Below, in pieces: positions 1-13,013 of a DNA stretch of 64,000 nucleotides. The notes under the pieces were generated by a model that worked only from the letters and a program-made list of their open reading frames with translations, was not told where the DNA came from and did no database searches. The first letter of the stretch is position 1, and every line of letters starts with the position of its first letter. Origin of the DNA: Rutidosis leptorrhynchoides. Lineage: Eukaryota; Streptophyta; Magnoliopsida; Asterales; Asteraceae. The position numbers and the translations under genes are program-made. Where the stretch lies: assembly GCF_046630445.1 (NCBI RefSeq), contig NC_092340.1, forward strand, positions 35,300,001 to 35,364,000, given 5' to 3'.

Positions 1-785
1 GTTAAAATAAGTAGATTAGGGTTGGGTAATGGGTCAATTATGTTTGCACTATATATGTAGTTGGTCAAACTGATGGTGCAATCAAGATATTGATTTGAAA
101 GCATGGATTAGCTTATAATTTAGCAAAATAAGTGCAATTTTAACACATTATATAACATGATATATTCTTGAAAGCATTATGGTATATGTTTATAAATTTA
201 TTCCTTTTCTTTTTCTTTTTTATGATTACACGTGCTTGAATGCGTTACATTATTGTTGGATATATTTTCTGAATGGTAGGATCAAGCATTAATTTTGGAT
301 TTTATATTTCCCCGGCGAGAGGATGACTGCTGTAAATACTTGCATCTTTCAGAATTGATGTAAATTTTGAGGTATGTACATACACTACAATTTGTAACAT
401 GTAGTTTATAATGTTGGTTCACTAGAATTTAGCACACAATAATGATTATGGTAGTTTATTAATGGTTAATAGGATAGCGATTATTAGGTATATTAATTGC
501 TATTTGTTTTTGCGTTGCATATGTTGTATGAAAGCGCTATTATTATTATTCAGTGATTGTTTGTTATATGTAGTCCATCTGGTACTATTGATAAACTATT
601 ATTGTTTTTTTTTTTTTTTTTTTTTGGAAAATAATGAGATGAGATTTAGTTCCATTTAATCAGTTTTATCTGTTGGGATGTTGATAGTCGCTACTTTAAG
701 AGTATTAAGTTAGTTGGTTAAAACGATCTTTATGGCGTACACTATTGTATTCGTGTAATGTAAGTATCTTTTTATTCTTTCTCAG
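1..785. other. AT-rich intergenic DNA, no gene seen
   Basis: No convincing coding region on either strand; the only longer open frame (462-659) is low-complexity and hydrophobic, without recognisable motifs. A poly-T run lies near 605-625. The stretch ends in a T-rich tract and CAG that look like the acceptor of the fossil exon that follows. Confidence 0.5.
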
Positions 786-986
786 GTGGGAATTTAAAAT
801 GTTTATAGGTGATGAGAAAAATAATGATCATTTGAGGAAGTTGGAGAATGCATAACAGAGGCTGCATATGTTCAAGGCAACCTTGATGGATTGTGAAGGC
901 CTTGGTGCTGCTTTTGCTGGTTGCACCGGGGTTCTTCATGTTGCCTCACCTGTTCCTGATAGTGTACACATATACCTAATCTACAG
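786..986 (+). pseudogene. Exon fragment of a cinnamoyl-CoA-reductase-like gene (relic)
   Basis: Read in the frame of the ATG at 799, this stretch encodes GDEKNNDHLRKLENA, then a stop at 853-855, then QRLHMFKATLMD and GCTGVLHVASPVPDS. This matches the second exon of plant cinnamoyl-CoA reductase / dihydroflavonol-reductase-like short-chain dehydrogenases, where a D-E-K-N-x-H-L-x-x-L-E block is followed by the F-K-A-D-L-x-D and G-C-x-G-V-F-H-x-A-S-P-V blocks of the NAD(P)-binding fold. A T-rich tract ending in CAG (783-785) precedes it and CAG|GTAAC follows it at 986/987, so exon borders seem preserved. No first exon and no convincing downstream catalytic exon (the NWYCYGK region) are seen. With the in-frame stop, I take it as a dead duplicate or gene fragment. 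A recent null allele with unrecognised exons is possible but less likely. Confidence 0.6.
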
Positions 987-3599
987 GTAACACCTTTCGT
1001 TTATGCACTACACATGTCAGTGTATAATTCGTAAAAGTAAGGAAGACTTATAATTATCCTTATCCATTTTAGTGTTTACAAAACTCTCAATTAGCATGCT
1101 ATAAGGATGTAGTGTGAGTGTCTAATCTACTAATTTGACTTATATGTTCTTAATGGTCAAATATGTAATTTTGATAATAAGGAAATGGGTTAGACAAGTG
1201 AATCAGGTCAAAAGTTGTCTGAGTGTATTCTTAATCATTTTTAACCTTTTAAATCAAAAGTCAATTTATTAAGTGATTTTAGCTATTTCATAATATCATT
1301 CCCTTTCAAATTAATAATTATAGTTATTTTCTATTGACATATGTTTATGACATATATTACATTGGTTAGTCTTAATAAATGATATATTAAGGACAAAAAG
1401 GTTAATTCCACTAAACCCAAACACCAGGGTATATGAAAATTGCGAGCTTTGACCCAACCATTTTCCACTCCTAACCTTAAGCTATTAATAATCAAATATA
1501 ATTGTTGTCTACAGTCTGCAGTCTACAGATACGTTTCTGTAACCAGCAATGCACTAAATAAAAATGTTGTTGGGCGAATATAGAATACGCCAAATCAATA
1601 CAAGTATCTCAACTCTACAAACAATGAATGTCAGTTTTTATTGATTATTTGGTATTCAAGTCTTTATGAACTAAATTTGATGCACTTACAAAGATAAAAA
1701 GGCTTTAGAAAAGGGTGTATTGTCTTTATGGATGTTTTGTCTAATGTAAGGATTCGGCTTATATGTTACTCCGTATTTATTTAGTCAAAAATGTAAATTG
1801 GATAAAAAAGAAATGGGTTAGATGAGTTTAAGGTCAAATGGGTTGAACAAGTTCAACGGATCAAACCAAAGTATTGGTTAGTCATTTAGTAACTTAGATC
1901 CAGTAAGTTATATGGGTAAACTTGATGTTGAATATTGTTGGTGACATGTGTCAAACGTTTTCTAAAGTTATCCCAATGAATGTTTTTGTTTCAACTCATA
2001 TATCGTGGTTCAATTCCCTCATGAAGCTAATTTTATGACAGGATGAGTCACCAATATACTAATATTCTAAATGTCAATATTAGGTCTTTATTTGTTTATT
2101 ACATGTTATTTGGCCATCAAATTTGTGAGGAAACTCTTTTAAGAAAAAAGTTCTGTTTATTCAGAATGCTTGTTCATTTTTGTTTATAGGGTTATTTGGG
2201 TAAGTTTATTAATTTGAATAGTGTTATTCTTATAACTCAGTCAAACTCCCCTTACTAATGTTATAGTTAGTTATCTCCATTCTTATAATGCCTTCTATCA
2301 TGCTACCATAATAAAACCATAAGAAAATTTGAAAAAAATAATTGTTGATGATCTGTTAAGTCATTAAGTTACTTATAGTTTTGTTTTTAAACATTTCCAC
2401 AGTAAGAAGCAAAAAGTGTATACAGCGGAGTGAATCTCGGGTATGTTTTCATTCCAATTCCTTTTGAAAGACGAGTCCTCCACTTATAGGTATTATTATA
2501 TTTGTTATATAGTGTTTGTTACATTATTTTTTGGTCTTTTGTGATTTTAGCCATTGTGCAACTTCATGAAAGCAAATGTATGAAGCCAAAATCAAGTGAA
2601 ATAATAGAGGTAAACCAGAACGCTAAGAATGTCTTTGAAGATTGTGACTTTTTTTTCTATGTGGTGCTTCATTATCATACTTTTTTGCGTAATCCCGCTA
2701 TTTGCGCAGATCTTAAAATTTTTATCTTATATAAGTATCGATTTTACCTGTATATGTTTGACTATTATTGATCTTTTTTCTCATATATCTATAGTTTTAA
2801 ATAAAATATACATTTAGTTACGTGAATGTATAACTTCTTTTTAATGATTATCATGCATAAGTCCGTAAAGTCATGGGTCTTAAACTATTGTAAACCATCA
2901 TGTATTTGGTTATAATACTTTGGTTATGATTTACATTTTGGTTATAATACTTTAGCTATTATTTACATTTTGGTTATACCATTGATGATCCGGTGGTATA
3001 GTCAAGTTGGTCATTTTGGTCAAAATTTATCATATAAACTAAATGAGTCAACTACAAATGATCATTTGGTCATTTTGTCATAAAGGGTCAAATTTTTATT
3101 GTAAACTAAATGGATCAACTGCAAAATGGTAATCTGTAGTGTATATGCTAATCTCATATGTGTGTGGTTGGTGTATATGGTAATTGCGGTCTTTTCATTA
3201 CCATTTCAACTTATTTCAAGTTCAGCGTATCACTTATCAAATACTACGTAATGTGTAAATGTGTAATAATCATAATCAATCCTCAATAAAATATTGCGGT
3301 TATATTTTACTTTAACAAAGATTCTCAATGAGAAAGTACACATATTCATATTTTTCCCCTAATGCATTGCTTTCTTTTAACATTGCATGCTGATCAATTA
3401 AGAGCTCTTATATTTAATGACATCCAAAAGATATTATTAACCAACCAGAAGGCGTTTGCTATCTTTACCATTCATCAACACATTAAGAGATTGCAATCTT
3501 GGAAGAATCTTCGGGAAACAAGCCCTATTGTATAAGAGACCAGAAAATGTTAGTGTTACTAATAAATTCAATTTTAATTCTTTTTTTTATTTAGATAGT
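987..3599. other. AT-rich intergenic DNA with short internal repeats
   Basis: No gene is supported. Near 2885-2990 a short unit containing ATTTTGGTTATAATACTTT is repeated. Near 3005-3125 a unit containing TAAACTAAATG and GGTCATTTTG occurs twice. Short frames at 2502-2817 are T-rich and without motifs. A weak resemblance to a third reductase exon near 2400-2440 is too short to support. Confidence 0.45.
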
Positions 3600-3930
3600 C
3601 AGTGGCGGATCCAGAATTTTTTCCCACCGGGGGCGAAATTTTTTTTAAAATCATAGCAATTTTTTTGAGTAAAATATGGAGGTTTTGGGGCAAAAAATTG
3701 AAGTTTTTAGGCAAAATTTGAACATTTGTGGGTAAAATTTGAAGGTTTTGGGTCAAAATTTGGAGAATTTTGAACAAAATTTGAAGGTTTTGGGGCAAAA
3801 TATAAAGCTTTTGGAGCAAAAAAAAAAATTCACCGGGGGCAAAGTCGAAAAATTCAAAATTTTTACACTAAAATTTCGAAATCCACCGGGGGCGGGCGCC
3901 CCCCCTCCTTACACTCTAGATCCGCCTCTG
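3600..3930. mobile_element. hAT-type MITE, 331 bp
   Basis: Left terminus is CAGTGGCGGATCCAGAA; the right terminus, read on the other strand, is CAGAGGCGGATCTAGAGTG, giving imperfect terminal inverted repeats of about 17 bp. The element is flanked by a perfect 8-bp duplication TAGATAGT (3592-3599 and 3931-3938), the target-site size of hAT elements. It encodes no transposase; the interior is made of repeated TTTTGG(G)GCAAAA-like phrases. Short frames inside it are not genes. Confidence 0.88.
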
Positions 3931-4006
3931 TAGATAGTATATATCAATTTTAATTCTTTTCTTTTTTATTCAGATAGTATATACCTTTTTTACTTTATTA
4001 GCAACC

Positions 4007-4172
4007 ATTAGAAAATATTTATTCGCAAATATACGTTTAAAAAACCCGCGAAGTCGCGGGCTTTAAGCTAATATAGGATAATAATAATAATAATAATAGT
4101 AATTAGAAAATATTTATTCGCAAATATACGTTTAAAAAACCCGCGAAGTCGCGGGCTTTAAGCTAATATAGG

Positions 4173-4222
<50 letters not shown>
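4007..4222 (+). repeat. Tandem pair of Helitron-like 3' termini plus (TAA)n
   Basis: A unit of about 95 bp starting ATTAGAAAATATTTATTCGC is present twice in tandem (4007-4101 and 4102-4222), the second with an expanded TAA run. Each copy contains a perfect hairpin CCCGCGAAGTCGCGGG (4045-4060, 4140-4155) followed after seven bases by CTAA and then T. A GC-rich hairpin 10-12 bases from a CTRR end followed by T is the signature of Helitron 3' ends. No 5' end or RepHel gene is visible, so this is a non-autonomous terminus, perhaps from tandem insertion. Confidence 0.5.
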
Positions 4223-4223
<1 letters not shown>

Positions 4224-4383
4224 TAACCATGTCCATATGCACTTTATGGCTAAGCCCAGATACTAGGAGCCCATGATAACAAATAATGAGTACAACAGTC
4301 CAACCTTCAAAACTTTAACTCCAATTGCATGAGTCCAATAGCTTTATAAAGAGGGCCACTTTGAGTCGCTAAAATAGTGTACC

Positions 4384-4388
4384 AAAAA
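4384..4388 (-). terminator. Pol III terminator of tRNA-Lys
   Basis: AAAAA on the plus strand is a T5 run on the transcribed strand, 11 bases after the tRNA 3' end: the usual RNA polymerase III stop. Confidence 0.6.
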
Positions 4389-4399
4389 CTAGTATAGAT

Positions 4400-4472
4400 C
4401 GCCCACCGTGGGGCTCGAACCCACGACCACAAGGTTAAGAGCCTTGCGCTCTACCAACTGAGCTAGACGGGC
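4400..4472 (-). tRNA. tRNA-Lys (anticodon CTT)
   Basis: On the minus strand the 73-nt sequence runs from GCCCGTCTAGCTCAGTTGG to CCCCACGGTGGGC plus discriminator G. Acceptor arms GCCCGTC and GGTGGGC pair with one G-U type pair. The A box (TAGCTCAGTTGG) and B box (GGTTCGAGCCC) are intact, the anticodon stem holds loop CTCTTAA with anticodon CTT, and there is no intron. It decodes AAG lysine codons. It is transcribed away from ALG5, whose ATG lies 152 bp off on the opposite strand. It is a full-length, well-formed tRNA and likely functional. Confidence 0.96.
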
Positions 4473-4624
4473 TAGTTGTTGCATCTGTCAACAACCTTTT
4501 ATTATCATTAAATAGTATGTTTATTTTTATCCTTTCCTTTTTAGGGTTTGAATATATGTTGAAATGAATCTGATGTATTGAGATTTTGCTTCATTGTATC
4601 GTCGTCTGATCCTGAACAAACAGC

Positions 4625-6979
4625 ATGGAAATATGGGGATTGTCGACGATTCTTCAATTTACAGTAACTTTAGCTCTCGTTATTGCATTAGGTTTAGCAA
4701 TTGCAGCTGTTATCGAAACATTCAAAAGAAGATTTAATCACAAGTATCTACTCTTCTCAAACCCTAATCTTGTTATTAATTGTAGTTTATCTAGTAACTA
4801 ATTTTATCTCTATTGCTAATTCTATTTTCAACAGTCACCTCGAAGCTCACCCGATCTTTGAAGATCCAAATTCTCTCAAACAGGTACCATGATTATCTAG
4901 TTTTATAATTATTTAGCAGTAATTGTAATTTGATGGAGTAATTGAGGTAATTGTTACAGGTTGAATGTCCATATATATATAATCCTGCAGAAAAATATAT
5001 CTCATTAATTGTTCCTGCATACAATGAAGAACTTAGACTGCCAGTAGCTCTTGATGAGACAATGAAGTGAGTGAAACCATCACGTGTTTACCGTATTATA
5101 CTCTTAATTGATCTTTAGTTCAGTTTACACTTTTAACTGTCTTGCAATGATGCTGTTTGTATGATGAAACGAAAGTACTAAAGTTCATGAAGTTGTTTTG
5201 TAAGATTGTTGATTATAAAACATGATTATCTTTTATGACATGTAGTTATCTTCAAGAACGTGCGAGAAAGGACCAATCGTTTACATACGAGGTATCCTTT
5301 TTATCTTTTCTAATCAAATTAAGACTTACTGCTCCTTATGCTTGATTATTATTTTGTTATAATGTACAATCCTTTATGTACGTTGAGTAAAGTTTTTAAC
5401 TTGAAAGTTAGAGTTGTTCGACATTAGGTCCAGTCATTTTATAGGAATATATCTATGCTCTCTCTTTTTTTATAACTTTTTTATGTGTTATATTTAAATA
5501 CCTCTTAGTTAAGCGCCTTTGTGATTCGTTAGTACAGCTTGACTATGACCTTGATGATTAACTTACTTTTTGATGTAGCTCTTTATACTTTTTGACTAAT
5601 AATCCTAGGCATATGTGTTTTTTTAAACGATCTTTGTACACAATAGAGATTGTTTTACAGAATGTTTAACTGTTTTGTGGTATGCAAATTGTAGCTGCAT
5701 TCATGGAAGTTTTTAAGAATTTGAAACGACTGAGTCTTGAATCTTGAGCAGGTGATAATTGTTGATGATGGAAGTTCTGATGGAACAAAAAGAGTAGCCT
5801 TTGATTATGTGAGGAAGTACAAAGTAGACAACGTTAGAGTCGTTCTTCTAGGAAAGAATCAGGGCAAAGGAGAAGCTATAAGAAAAGTGAGTCTAATCCA
5901 TATATTTTGTGGAATCATTCTTTGTGCATCTTCATGATGTGTTTTTTTAACGAAAAATTTTCATGATGTGCTTGTTTTACTCAAGACAACTGATCAAAGA
6001 TTTTTGCTTCTGCGAAAGCATTGTAAAACAGGGAATGCTTCATTCTCGGGGAAAATTACTTTTGATGTTAGATGCTGATGGCGCAACGAAAGTTGATGAC
6101 CTAGAAAAGCTTGAAAATCAGGTTTGAATAAGTCCTAAGATTATATGTGTCATCATATTCGGTTAATGATCACTAGAGGTATCTGTAGCCTGTAGCAATT
6201 GATGTTTTCCATATTAGATCCTTGCAGTTGCCAAAACAAAACATCAGTCAGCTGATGGTTCGACTGCAGGAATTGCAGATATCCCTATTGTGGCATTTGG
6301 ATCTCGTGCTCATTTAGAGAAGAAAGCTCTAGCTACAGTTAGTTCTTCCCTTTTGTACTTCATCATTTTTTTATTTTGACTTTGTTTTCTGAACGATTTG
6401 ACTCTGTGATTCAGAGGAAATGGTACCGCAACTTTTTGATGAAAGGGTTCCATGTTGTGGTTCTCTTAGCTGCTGGTCCTGGCGTTCGTGATACACAGGT
6501 TGTTTTTATTCTTTAATATAATAAATCGGTAAAATGTATCTGAAAAACCATTTGCATACCTATTAATCTTGATTTGCTGTATTTATGTTGATATGATGTT
6601 TGATATTTAATATTAATTGCAGTGTGGTTTTAAGATGTTCACTAGAGCTGCTGCAAGGAAGCTCTTTACTAACATTCGTTTAAAAAGGTGGTTACATTGT
6701 TCCCATTATATATTAAATTAAACTTCATGATGTTTATTTGTTACATCGGTGGATGTAAAACTCGATATGTGCTCTCCATGCAGGTGGTGCTTTGATGTCG
6801 AATTGGTTTACTTAAGCAAATACTTCAACATCCCGATAATAGAGATATCTGTAACCTGGTCTGAAATTCCAGGATCAAAAGTGAGTCCTTTAAGCATTCT
6901 CAACATGCTGTGGGAAATGACTCTTATGTCCTTTGGATATAGAGCTGGCATCTGGAAAATAAGCAAGCGAGAATCGTAA
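4625..6979 (+). CDS. ALG5: ALG5, dolichyl-phosphate beta-glucosyltransferase (10 exons, 336 aa)
   Basis: Transfers glucose from UDP-glucose to dolichyl phosphate on the cytosolic face of the ER; dolichyl-P-glucose then feeds the last three steps of the lipid-linked oligosaccharide for N-glycosylation. Exons with GT-AG borders: 4625-4743, 4835-4883, 4960-5066, 5246-5291, 5752-5886, 6032-6121, 6218-6337, 6415-6498, 6623-6687, 6784-6979. Together they are 1011 nt, i.e. 336 residues, about the usual plant ALG5 length. The N-terminus carries one membrane anchor (about residues 9-30, TLALVIALGLAIAAVI). The GT2 fold follows: SLIVPAYNEELRLP, the VIIVDDGSSDGT motif, GKNQGKGEAIRKG, and LMLDADGATKVDD, whose DAD is the metal/nucleotide-binding DxD. 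Further on are AFGSRAHLEKKA, the RKWYRNFLMKGFH segment, and DTQCGFKMF, typical of the DPG synthase branch. No break is seen. The start is the first ATG in frame just before the anchor. Confidence 0.96.
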
Positions 6980-7363
6980 TTCAACAATAGGCTATGTTTA
7001 TTGACATTATCCTTCATACCCATGAGCTGAACCGTCCAGTCCTTTTTCAGTCATGTTGACTGGATACTTTTTGGGGTATTTGAAAAAACCTCTGTTAATT
7101 TTCGGATTCTTTAAATTACAAAAGAAGTGGTATACGAGATAACTAGTTGAAAGGTCATGTATGTTGGTGAGAGTGTAGTTGTATACTGATTTACTAATCT
7201 ACATTACTTGTGTTATATTTAAGCTTTTCGGACCGAACTAGTTTTTAACGTCTTTGTGAATGTCATTGATTCATAAATTAGTGACACATTGTGTTATCTT
7301 GAAAGTTTTAATGCTTAAATGTAATGTGATTTTAGTTGCAAGATGATTAAAAAATTATGAATA
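6980..7363 (+). other. ALG5 3' UTR and flank
   Basis: AT-rich sequence after the ALG5 stop; no other gene. The transcript end is probably here, but I cannot place a poly(A) site with confidence. Confidence 0.4.
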
Positions 7364-7650
7364 GGGGGTGTGCATAGTACATTACCAGACAAAATTAGTT
7401 AGTTTCGGTTTTGTCCCGAGTCTCATTTTGTAGTAAAAAGTCGAACAAAGGATTGAACCATATTATTTGGTTCGATTCGATTCTGTTATTTTTTGTGGTA
7501 TTTTCGGGTTTAGTCCGGACCGAAGACCAAAACTCTAGCAAAATGTGGACTGGGGACTGGACTAAAATAGCTCGATTCGGTTCGCAATCCACTCGATTCC
7601 TCATTTTCGGTTGGTTTCCACAGTTTTTTTTTCAAACCGGGCACACCCCT
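7364..7650. mobile_element. Probable MITE with GGGGTGTGC termini
   Basis: The left end GGGGTGTGCAT and the right end, read on the other strand, AGGGGTGTGCCCG form a short inverted repeat. The interior is rich in TTCGGTT / TCGATTCGG phrases and their complements, as in widespread plant hAT-like MITEs that begin AGGGGTGTGCA. I see no clear target duplication, so family and exact ends are uncertain. The two overlapping open frames inside are mirror images of the inverted repeats, not genes. Confidence 0.45.
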
Positions 7651-8196
7651 CATTTTGACCATGCAAATGTGTTATAATTCATTGGGTTATATCTTAAATT
7701 TCTTATGGTGGGCCTTTAGATTATTATTATCTTATTAAAGTTTTAAAATAATAGGTCCAAAATAATACTGTACCAAGAAAGTGGATGTAATTATCTATTG
7801 ATATATTCATATAAATTTTTAAAATAGGATATATCATTAAGCTAATTACTCTTTACTTTTCATAATAATGATGTTATAATTATATATTAATTTAATTAAA
7901 AAAATATACGAAATCTTTTATAAAAGAAAATATTAGTCTCTCCTAAATTGTAATTTTAATATTATAAAAATATTTAAAAGACATTTATTATTACTAATAA
8001 TTATTATTATTATTATTATTATTTAAAATATAAATATAAATAATCAACTTTAAGCGAACTTTATTATTATTATTATTTATTTTTAATATAATATTTATAA
8101 TTATAATTATTATATTATTAATATTCAAATATGGATGCTTTATACGAAATTAATTACGTTACATATGTATGCGAAAATACATGTCTCTATATATTT
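7651..8196. other. AT-rich intergenic DNA
   Basis: Very AT-rich with short ATT/TTA microsatellite runs near 8005-8025 and 8062-8085. No coding region, RNA gene or clear element end. Confidence 0.5.
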
Positions 8197-8336
8197 GTAA
8201 AAACAACGACAAACTTTTTAGTCAAACGGGTCATTAAAATAAATGAGTTTAGCATTTACATTCACTTAATACCAAAAATATGTCATTAAATTGTTTCGTT
8301 TAAACAAACCCATAATTTCACGGGTCAATTTACTAG
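8197..8336 (+). repeat. Helitron-like 3' end, copy 1
   Basis: About 140 bp starting with TTTGTAAAAACAACGACAAAC and ending in a weak hairpin (CCCATAATTTCACGGG), then TCAATTTA and CTAG followed by T. The same order of phrases (TTTGTAAAAACAAC, ACGGGTCATTAAA, TTTCGTTTAAACAAACCC, hairpin, TTTTACTAG|T) recurs at 16181-16320. The CTAG|T end and nearby hairpin suggest a non-autonomous Helitron 3' terminus. The 5' end is not recognised. Confidence 0.45.
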
Positions 8337-8878
8337 TTTGCTTACAAAATGTAAATCAAAGGGGACCATTTTTTTTTCCTATAGTTTTGAGCAAAAGGCA
8401 CTCTCCGTGCAACCCATTACCACCCAGCTTCCAATCGTAGCTGAATCTTAAAGCATTATTTATTTAAAGGCTTTAAACTTTCTTTTATTTATTACATTGT
8501 AAATTGTAATGTAATATGAAAATATCAACATATGAATATATGAAATATGAATATGCGTCTTAAAGCACTGTCAGAGTCATGTGAAAAAGCATGTGGATAG
8601 GATGAAATATGTTTGAAAAAGGAGTTGGTCCTAGTAGGATATGCAAAAGCAACCAAATATATATCCAGTTTAGACCACTTGATACTAGAATTGTATAAAC
8701 AAGTAATACAAGCTAGATGTAAAGGCAACTGTTTTAATGATATTGTTTATTTGATAATCTGTCTTCAGGGTTGTAGAGAATGATGACATCTTATAACCAG
8801 AACATGTTCCAAGTGTTTTAGATATGAAGACGCAATCATGTAATTCTAATCGATTAGATTTGAATTTAAAAAAGTTTA
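8337..8878. other. Intergenic, nothing recognised
   Basis: No coding region, RNA gene or element end seen; one 67-codon minus-strand frame lacks any motif. Confidence 0.45.
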
Positions 8879-10165
8879 AGGGTGCATTAATGCATTTGGT
8901 TCATAGTGGGGAGTGAAAATGAGAATGGGAATGGGAATACTAAACAATCCAAATAGCATTTCCAAGTAATACACTATTTTGCTTGATTAATGTGATTAAT
9001 CATCACGACTCACGAGTAAGGTAACAAATTGGGTCGACTCAAGTTGACGGGTTTACCTGACTCATATGCTTTTATAAACGGGTTGGTGGGTCGAAAGTAC
9101 CAACCCAAACACGATCTATAATATGAGTTGGTGGAATAAATTTTGCATCGACCACTTCAAATTTATTGGGTAACCTTTCGGTTGGCGGTTTGACCCATTA
9201 ACCCAAATAATTAAACGGTTTAGTGGGTTTCGAGTTAATATCTGGTGGTGGGTTAGTTTCACGTTAAACGCGACAATTTATTGGAATACCTTTAGACCCG
9301 AACCTAAAAAATTAAACGGGTTGGTAGGTTACAAGTAAATTTCAATTGTTGGGATGGTTCTGCATCAAACAGATCAACTTTCATGGATTGCATGTTGGGA
9401 TGACCCATTAACCCTTGCCCAGCGTTTGACCCGAAAAGTTGCACATGTTAGTGAATATTGGGTTTGCGAGTTGAGATAAGTATGTATGTTAAGCAATGAT
9501 AGTCATTACCCCTAAATTGATAGAGAATGAGTGATTACCCGATAATAGTTGATAAACGATTGGGATTTGAGCCAGCACATTGTTGCGTAAAAGATTTACA
9601 ATATGTTTGTAAACGTAAATTAACGATTAATATATGTACAGTTCAACGACCCGGTACCATTATGCATCAATGGATTTGTAGGATTAAAAATTGTAAAAAT
9701 AAAAATACATTTTAGCAGTGGCGGAGCTTGAAGGTTACGTTCGGAGGGGCCAAATTATGTCTAATGTGTGCTATGTTTTTAAAAAGAAAAAAACGCTAAC
9801 TTTTATGGAAAAAATTGCATATTTTTTTTAGTTGACAATACCGATTCCAATTGTATATTATCTAATTTAACTTCTTAAACTTTAGCTTTAAAATTGATTT
9901 CAAGGTAAAAATACCCAAGAGATATGAAAGAATGAAGTAGATTGTTGATGAAAACAAAATCTGCGCGTCTTCACCATTTTCGTCATATCTTCTTCATACG
10001 AACCCCGATTTAGTTGATTCAAATGCCAAAATACCATTACTTAATGAAATTTTGGAGGGGCGAGGCCCCCTCCTGCCCCTAATAAGCTCCGCCCCTGCAT
10101 TATAGGGTACTAAATTCATTACCATTCTCATTCTCCATCCCGTAGTACCCTTAACCAAGCACCCT
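8879..10165. mobile_element. PIF/Harbinger-type non-autonomous element, split by a hAT MITE
   Basis: The left end AGGGTGCATTAATGCATTTG and the right end (other strand AGGGTGCTTGGTTAAGGGTA) are imperfect inverted repeats that also share a GAGAATGRGAATGG block about 40-60 bp inside. Both ends abut a TTA direct repeat (8876-8878, 10166-10168), the 3-bp target typical of PIF/Harbinger. Without the nested hAT element and its duplication it is about 0.9 kb. The interior has recurring GGGTTGGTGGGTCG / TGACCCATTAACCC phrases. No transposase is seen. Confidence 0.7.
9716..10097. mobile_element. hAT-type MITE nested in the Harbinger-type element, 382 bp
   Basis: Ends CAGTGGCGGAGCTTGAAGG and, on the other strand, CAGGGGCGGAGCTTATTAGG are inverted repeats. 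The flanking 8-bp repeat CATTTTAG (9708-9715) versus CATTATAG (10098-10105) differs at one base. The CAGTGGCGGA start is shared with the MITE at 3600-3930, so both probably use the same hAT transposase. No coding capacity. Confidence 0.82.
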
Positions 10166-10425
10166 TTAATTTATGAAGCAAAACAATGTAAACCTTGTGT
10201 CAATAAAATCAAAATGTTCTCTGATCACAATCTCAACTATGGAAAACAACAGTACTCAGATGACACAGTTTCTAAAATGAGTTTGAAATGAATAAATTGA
10301 GAAAAATACAACAGTTGTTTTACTCGATCTCACCCCAATATTATAACATGACATATATGACATAGCATGTAATGATGAAACATGTAAAAATGTAAAGGTT
10401 GAACTTCGAATATCTTCAAAACTAC
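10166..10425 (-). other. Actin 3' UTR and downstream flank
   Basis: Directly follows the actin stop codon on the minus strand. AT-rich, no other gene; the poly(A) site is not resolved. Confidence 0.45.
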
Positions 10426-12461
<2,036 letters not shown>

Positions 12462-12831
12462 CTTATGCTACCTTCGAAACATAATGCAGATATGATACAG
12501 TCAGCTAGTGCCTTAAAAACATACTTACCACCCTAGATAACTAGAATAAGAGAATCAAGAACAGCTATTATATTGTCATTATCACATAGACTACATCATT
12601 AATTCATTTTATGTACAGTAAAAATCGTTAATAAAGGTTGGGATGTAAACATTTCTGCAAGATTGTTCTGTTTTTGTCCTTTGGTCCCAAATTGACTATT
12701 CATGTTAGGTAACTTTAACTTGATAAATACTAAAACAAGTTATAAAATCGACATGATCATAATAAAAAATCACTGATAGATCTTTTGCCTCAAATACAAT
12801 TGTTTTTAAAAATGTGAAAGTTAAAATGAAC

Positions 12832-12838
<7 letters not shown>

Positions 12839-12887
<49 letters not shown>

Positions 12888-13013
12888 AAAGGCAATGTTA
12901 GTGGTTAGAGTTAATTCACGAAAATCCCCCCCCCTCCCCCCCCGAGACTCGAACCCTTGGTCTCCTCGAACACCATGTTAACATGGTGACCAATGAGGCA
13001 AAGCCCCATTGGC
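12839..13013 (-). mobile_element. tRNA-derived SINE with perfect 17-bp target duplication
   Basis: A poly-T run of about 48 bases (the reversed poly-A tail) is followed by a body whose minus strand contains a B box, GGTTCGAGTCTC, and an upstream A-box-like GGCTTTGCCTCATTGG. The copy is bracketed by TAAAATGAACTTTACTT at 12822-12838 and 13014-13030, a perfect 17-bp duplication as left by LINE-driven insertion. The long pure tail and exact duplication point to a recent insertion. It lies in the actin leader intron, in the same direction as the gene. Confidence 0.88.

Noticed and set aside
2395-2445. Possible third exon of the reductase relic
   Set aside because: Only a few residues (KVYTAE) resemble the family; too short to support.
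4007-4222. CRISPR-like direct repeats
   Set aside because: Only two units with an expanding TAA run; plant nuclear context and Helitron-like ends explain it better.
7395-7677. Two overlapping frames of 69 and 88 codons
   Set aside because: They cover a MITE with inverted repeats and mirror each other.
12900-13013. tRNA-like B box on the minus strand
   Set aside because: No cloverleaf or acceptor stem can be formed; with tail and target duplication it is a SINE head. The same applies to 13440-13530.
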